DNA of 64,000 nt from an uncultured Sulfitobacter sp. Its GTDB lineage: Bacteria > Pseudomonadota > Alphaproteobacteria > Rhodobacterales > Rhodobacteraceae. The stretch lies in assembly GCA_937928635.1 (NCBI GenBank), contig CALFWM010000029.1, forward strand, positions 1 to 64,000. Reading direction: 5' to 3'. Of this stretch, positions 61,301 to 64,000 are shown piece by piece. The notes under the pieces were generated by a model. It did not search any database. It worked only from the letters and a program-made list of their open reading frames with translations, and was not told the origin of the DNA. The position numbers were made by a program, and so were the translations under genes. Positions within the stretch are counted from its first letter, which is position 1, and every line of letters begins with the position of its first letter.

Positions 61301-61367
61301 TTGTTGCACTGGCATGGTGGAGTGACCGCTCTTCCAGAGCGGTTCATTATTGTCACCAGTGTTGCAA
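61301..61367. promoter_or_regulatory. Concentric inverted repeat in the divergent tctC/aminotransferase region
   Basis: Two dyads share one centre (61334). The inner is ACCGCTC-N5-GAGCGGT (61325-61343). The outer is TTG-N3-CACTGG at 61301-61312 pairing with CCAGTG-N3-CAA at 61356-61367. Such nested symmetry, between divergent genes, suggests two regulator-dimer sites or a cooperative operator. The IclR protein encoded at 55794 is a candidate, unproven. Confidence 0.5.
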
Positions 61368-61445
61368 ATATATTGCTATGGTTCCGGCTTTCTGTCAACG
61401 ATTGCAGTGATCACGATGCGCTGCCTGCCCAGAAAGGGATCCCCC

Positions 61446-62798
61446 ATGAAAGACGATAATTTCCTGAAAGAAAACAACGCGCGCCATATGTGGCATCCGA
61501 TGACGCATCCGGCGGACAGCCTGGCCAATCCACCGCGTGTGATCACCGGTGCCTCTGGCGTGCGAATCAGGGATATGGAGGGAAACGAAGTGATCGACGC
61601 GGTCGGGGGGCTGTGGAATGTGAACCTGGGCTATTCCTGTGACCCGATCAAACAAGCGATCAGGGATCAGCTGGAGGCGCTGCCCTATTATTCCACCTTT
61701 CGGGGCACCAGCAACGATGCCGTGATTGAACTGAGCTACATGCTGCGCGAATTTTTTGCACCCGAAGGGTTGAGCCGGGCGTTCTTTACCTCCGGTGGCG
61801 GTGACAGCATTGAAATCGCCCTGCGGCTGGCGCGGCAGTATCACAAGGTCAAAGGGGAGGCGGGCCGGGTCAAATACCTGAGCCTCAAAAAAGGATATCA
61901 CGGCACCCATTTTGGCGGTGCCTCGGTGAATGGCAATGCCAATTTCCGCGCGCAATATGAACCGATGCTGCCGGGCTGTTTTCACACGCCCGCGCCCTAT
62001 ACCTATCGCAACCAGTTTAACGAAAGTGACCCGGAAAAGCTGGCGCAGTTCTGTCTGGACGCGCTGGAAGAAGAAATCAACTTTCAGGGCGCGCATACCA
62101 TCGCCGCCTTTGTGATGGAGCCGATCTTGGGGGCCGGTGGCGTGATTGTGCCCTATGCAAGTTTCATGCCCGGTGTGCGCGAAATTTGCACGCGCCACGG
62201 CATTCTGATGATTGCCGATGAAGTTGTCACTGCCTTTGGGCGCACCGGCAGTTGGACCGGGTCGCGCCATTGGGGCGTCAAGCCAGACCTGATGGCCACG
62301 GCCAAGGCGATCACCAATGGGTATTTCCCGTTTGGGGCCTGTATGATCTCTGACGAGATTGCAGAGGTGTTTGAAAACGACACCAGCGGTAAGGCCAATG
62401 TTGCCTCTGGCTACACCTATTCGGGGCACCCCACGGGTGCGGCGGCGGCTGTGGCCTGTATCAGGGAAACCAAGCGGCTGAACGTGGTCGAAAACGCCGC
62501 CGCGCGCGGCACGCAGCTGCATCAGGGCCTGCTGGCGCTGAAGGAAAAATACGACATCATCGGGGATGTGCGCGGTGGCGAAGGTCTGATGGCAGGGATC
62601 GAATTTGTCTCTGACCGCGCGAACAAGACCCCCTTGGACGGGGCAACAGCCGGACGTATCCAAGAGACGATTTACCATGCGGGCGTGATGGCGCGCATCT
62701 CTGGTCCCAATATGATCCTGTCGCCCGCGTTGGTCATTTCGGAAGATGACATTGCAGCGGTTTTGGCCGCATTAGAGACTGGTTTTAAAGCGGCCTGA
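61446..62798 (+). CDS. Class III aminotransferase (omega-amino acid type)
   Basis: A 450-residue PLP enzyme. It opens HMWHPMTHPADSLANPPRVITGASG, typical of omega-transaminases that use pyruvate. TSGGGDSIEIAL, YHGTHFGG, EPILGAGGVIVP, IADEVVTAFGRTG (Asp258) and the Schiff-base Lys287 in MATAKAITNG are present. ATG 61446 has AAGGGA 6 nt upstream; longer frames cross the operator region. It probably moves the amino group from a beta/omega-amino acid or a sulfonated amine (such as taurine) to an oxo acid, yielding an aldehyde for the nearby dehydrogenase (inference). Confidence 0.9.
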   Translation: MKDDNFLKENNARHMWHPMTHPADSLANPPRVITGASGVRIRDMEGNEVIDAVGGLWNVNLGYSCDPIKQAIRDQLEALPYYSTFRGTSNDAVIELSYMLREFFAPEGLSRAFFTSGGGDSIEIALRLARQYHKVKGEAGRVKYLSLKKGYHGTHFGGASVNGNANFRAQYEPMLPGCFHTPAPYTYRNQFNESDPEKLAQFCLDALEEEINFQGAHTIAAFVMEPILGAGGVIVPYASFMPGVREICTRHGILMIADEVVTAFGRTGSWTGSRHWGVKPDLMATAKAITNGYFPFGACMISDEIAEVFENDTSGKANVASGYTYSGHPTGAAAAVACIRETKRLNVVENAAARGTQLHQGLLALKEKYDIIGDVRGGEGLMAGIEFVSDRANKTPLDGATAGRIQETIYHAGVMARISGPNMILSPALVISEDDIAAVLAALETGFKAA

Positions 62799-62808
62799 GG
62801 GAAAGAAG

Positions 62809-64000
62809 ATGTCAGATAAAACCATCCTGATCGTTGGCACCTACGACACCAAGAACGATGAACTGGAGTATATGGCCAGCCGCATCCGTGCCCAGGGTGG
62901 CGGCGTGTTGAGCATGGACATTTCTGTTCTGGGCGATCCCGCCACACCCACGGACATCTCAAAACATCAGGTGGCGGAGGCCGCCGGCAACACAATCGCC
63001 TATGCCATCGAACAGGGTGAGGAAAGCGTTGCGATGCAGATCATGGCGGAGGGTGCCAGCCTGTTGGCCCGTCAGATGCAGGCGCAGGGCAAGTTTGACG
63101 GTGTGGTGATTTTGGGCGGCACCATGGGCACGGATGCCGCACTTGATATCTGTCAGGCGCTGCCGTTGGGCGTGCCGAAATATGTGGTTTCTACCGTGTC
63201 ATTCTCGCCCCTGATCCCGCCTGAACGGTTAAGTGCGGACATTCAGATGATCCTGTGGGCCGGGGGGCTTTATGGGCTGAATTCCGTCTGCAAAGCGTCT
63301 CTGTCACAGGCTGCAGGGGCCGTTTTGGGTGCTGCGCGCGCGGTTGAGCCACCGGCCAGAGACCGGCCTATGGTGGGCATGACGTCGCTTGGGCTGTCTT
63401 GTCTGAAATATATGAAACTGCTGAAACCTGCATTGGAAGAGCGCGGATTTGACGTCGCGGTTTTTCACGCCACAGGCATGGGCGGCATGGCCTATGAAAG
63501 CATTGCGCGCGAGGGCGGATTTGCCTGTGTGATGGATTTTGCGCTCTGCGAGCTTGGCAACCTGCTGGCAGGCTCCGTGGTCAATGGCGGGGCGGACCGG
63601 ATGCTGAACGCCGGTGCGGCGGGCATTCCGCAGATTGTGGCACCGGGCTGTCTCGACCTGATTGATTTTGCAGGCTGGCAGGACATCCCCGACCGCTACC
63701 AGGACCGCCCGTTTCATCCGCACAACCGCCTGATTGTGTCCTCTGGTCTGAACGGGCAGGAACGGCGCGAAACCGCGCAGGAAATCGCCAGGCGGCTCAA
63801 ACAATCCGACACGCCCGCCCATGTGATCCTGACCAATCAGGGGATTGAAGAGTGGGACAAACCCGGTGGCCCCGCCCATGACCCGGAGGCGTTTGACGCC
63901 TTTTGTGATGAGATGCGCCGCGTCATGACGGACCCGATTGTGTTTACGGAGCTTGATTGTCACATCAATGATCAGGCCTTTGCAGATGCGGCTTTGGCGA
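62809..64000 (+). CDS. Tm-1-like/UPF0261 family protein (partial, cut by window end)
   Basis: The first 397 residues are visible without a stop; the family is usually a little over 400. It opens TILIVGTYDTKNDELEYMA, a nucleotide-binding strand, and carries GVVILGGTMGTDAALDICQALPLGVPKYVVSTVSFSP, then GMTSLGLSCLKYMKLLKP and VFHATGMGGMAYESIA. The Tm-1 N-terminal domain binds ATP, but bacterial members have no settled function. They are often followed by a TIM-barrel phosphoenolpyruvate hydrolase-like protein, which may lie past the edge. It begins 10 nt after the aminotransferase stop, so it shares that transcript. Confidence 0.88.
   Translation, partial: MSDKTILIVGTYDTKNDELEYMASRIRAQGGGVLSMDISVLGDPATPTDISKHQVAEAAGNTIAYAIEQGEESVAMQIMAEGASLLARQMQAQGKFDGVVILGGTMGTDAALDICQALPLGVPKYVVSTVSFSPLIPPERLSADIQMILWAGGLYGLNSVCKASLSQAAGAVLGAARAVEPPARDRPMVGMTSLGLSCLKYMKLLKPALEERGFDVAVFHATGMGGMAYESIAREGGFACVMDFALCELGNLLAGSVVNGGADRMLNAGAAGIPQIVAPGCLDLIDFAGWQDIPDRYQDRPFHPHNRLIVSSGLNGQERRETAQEIARRLKQSDTPAHVILTNQGIEEWDKPGGPAHDPEAFDAFCDEMRRVMTDPIVFTELDCHINDQAFADAALA

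Noticed and set aside
61395-62678. 427-residue frame antisense to the class III aminotransferase
   Set aside because: The aminotransferase retains all catalytic residues; the antisense frame has none.
1-64000. CRISPR arrays, tRNA and rRNA genes, prophage
   Set aside because: No repeat-spacer pattern, cloverleaf, rRNA segment or phage structural gene was recognised on either strand.

Overview
The window looks like part of an extrachromosomal replicon (plasmid or chromid) of a marine alphaproteobacterium, most likely Rhodobacteraceae of the Roseobacter group. The evidence is GC-rich coding with alphaproteobacterial families throughout, a Rep_3/RepB-type initiator divergent from parA-parB, iterons between them, and two perfect 20-bp palindromes beside parB that look like parS. 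This taxonomy is inferred from gene families and layout, not from a database search. No tRNA, rRNA or CRISPR array was seen. The only insertion-sequence trace is the tail of an IS30-type transposase at the left edge.

Region 1 (about 0.4-31.8 kb) is an exopolysaccharide locus. It opens with a SxtJ / DUF5989 / carbamoyltransferase / SGNH-hydrolase cassette. Next come a secreted clan GH-A-like glycosidase, a Wzz/GumC-type copolymerase with a degenerate kinase domain, an outer-membrane beta-barrel and a short GumB-type Wza lipoprotein. After these are six glycosyltransferases (CgeB-like, three GT2, two GT4), a TylF-type O-methyltransferase, an O-antigen ligase/Wzy-like polymerase, two MsbA/PglK-type ABC exporters, two sugar epimerase/dehydratases, the initiating polyprenyl-phosphate hexose-1-phosphate transferase, an aldo/keto reductase overlapping a GMC oxidoreductase, and fcl-gmd for GDP-L-fucose. 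Together they can make nucleotide sugars, build a lipid-linked repeat unit, decorate it (methyl, carbamoyl, possibly acyl turnover), flip, polymerise and export it. No Wzx flippase is visible, so one or both ABC exporters may do that job.

Region 2 (31.9-45.3 kb) is a catabolic and uptake island. A five-gene minus-strand operon encodes a KynB-like cyclase, a CrtI/PYROXD2-like flavoprotein, a MarR regulator and both subunits of an indolepyruvate:ferredoxin oxidoreductase. Divergent from it are a second CrtI/PYROXD2-like flavoprotein and a complete Dpp/Opp-type ABC importer. The likely theme is uptake and oxidation of an aromatic or peptide-like compound through a 2-oxo acid to an acyl-CoA.

Region 3 (45.3-52.9 kb) is the plasmid backbone: parS-like palindromes, parB, parA, an iteron origin, rep and a CcdAB toxin-antitoxin module. 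Class V and class I aminotransferases and an SDR are interspersed.

Region 4 (52.9-64.0 kb) is amino-compound catabolism: an MBL hydrolase, a class I aminotransferase overlapping an amidohydrolase, an IclR regulator, an aldehyde dehydrogenase, a TctABC tripartite tricarboxylate transporter, a class III aminotransferase and a Tm-1-like/UPF0261 protein cut by the window end. Bidirectional hairpins with the same core sequence separate two of the convergent gene pairs.
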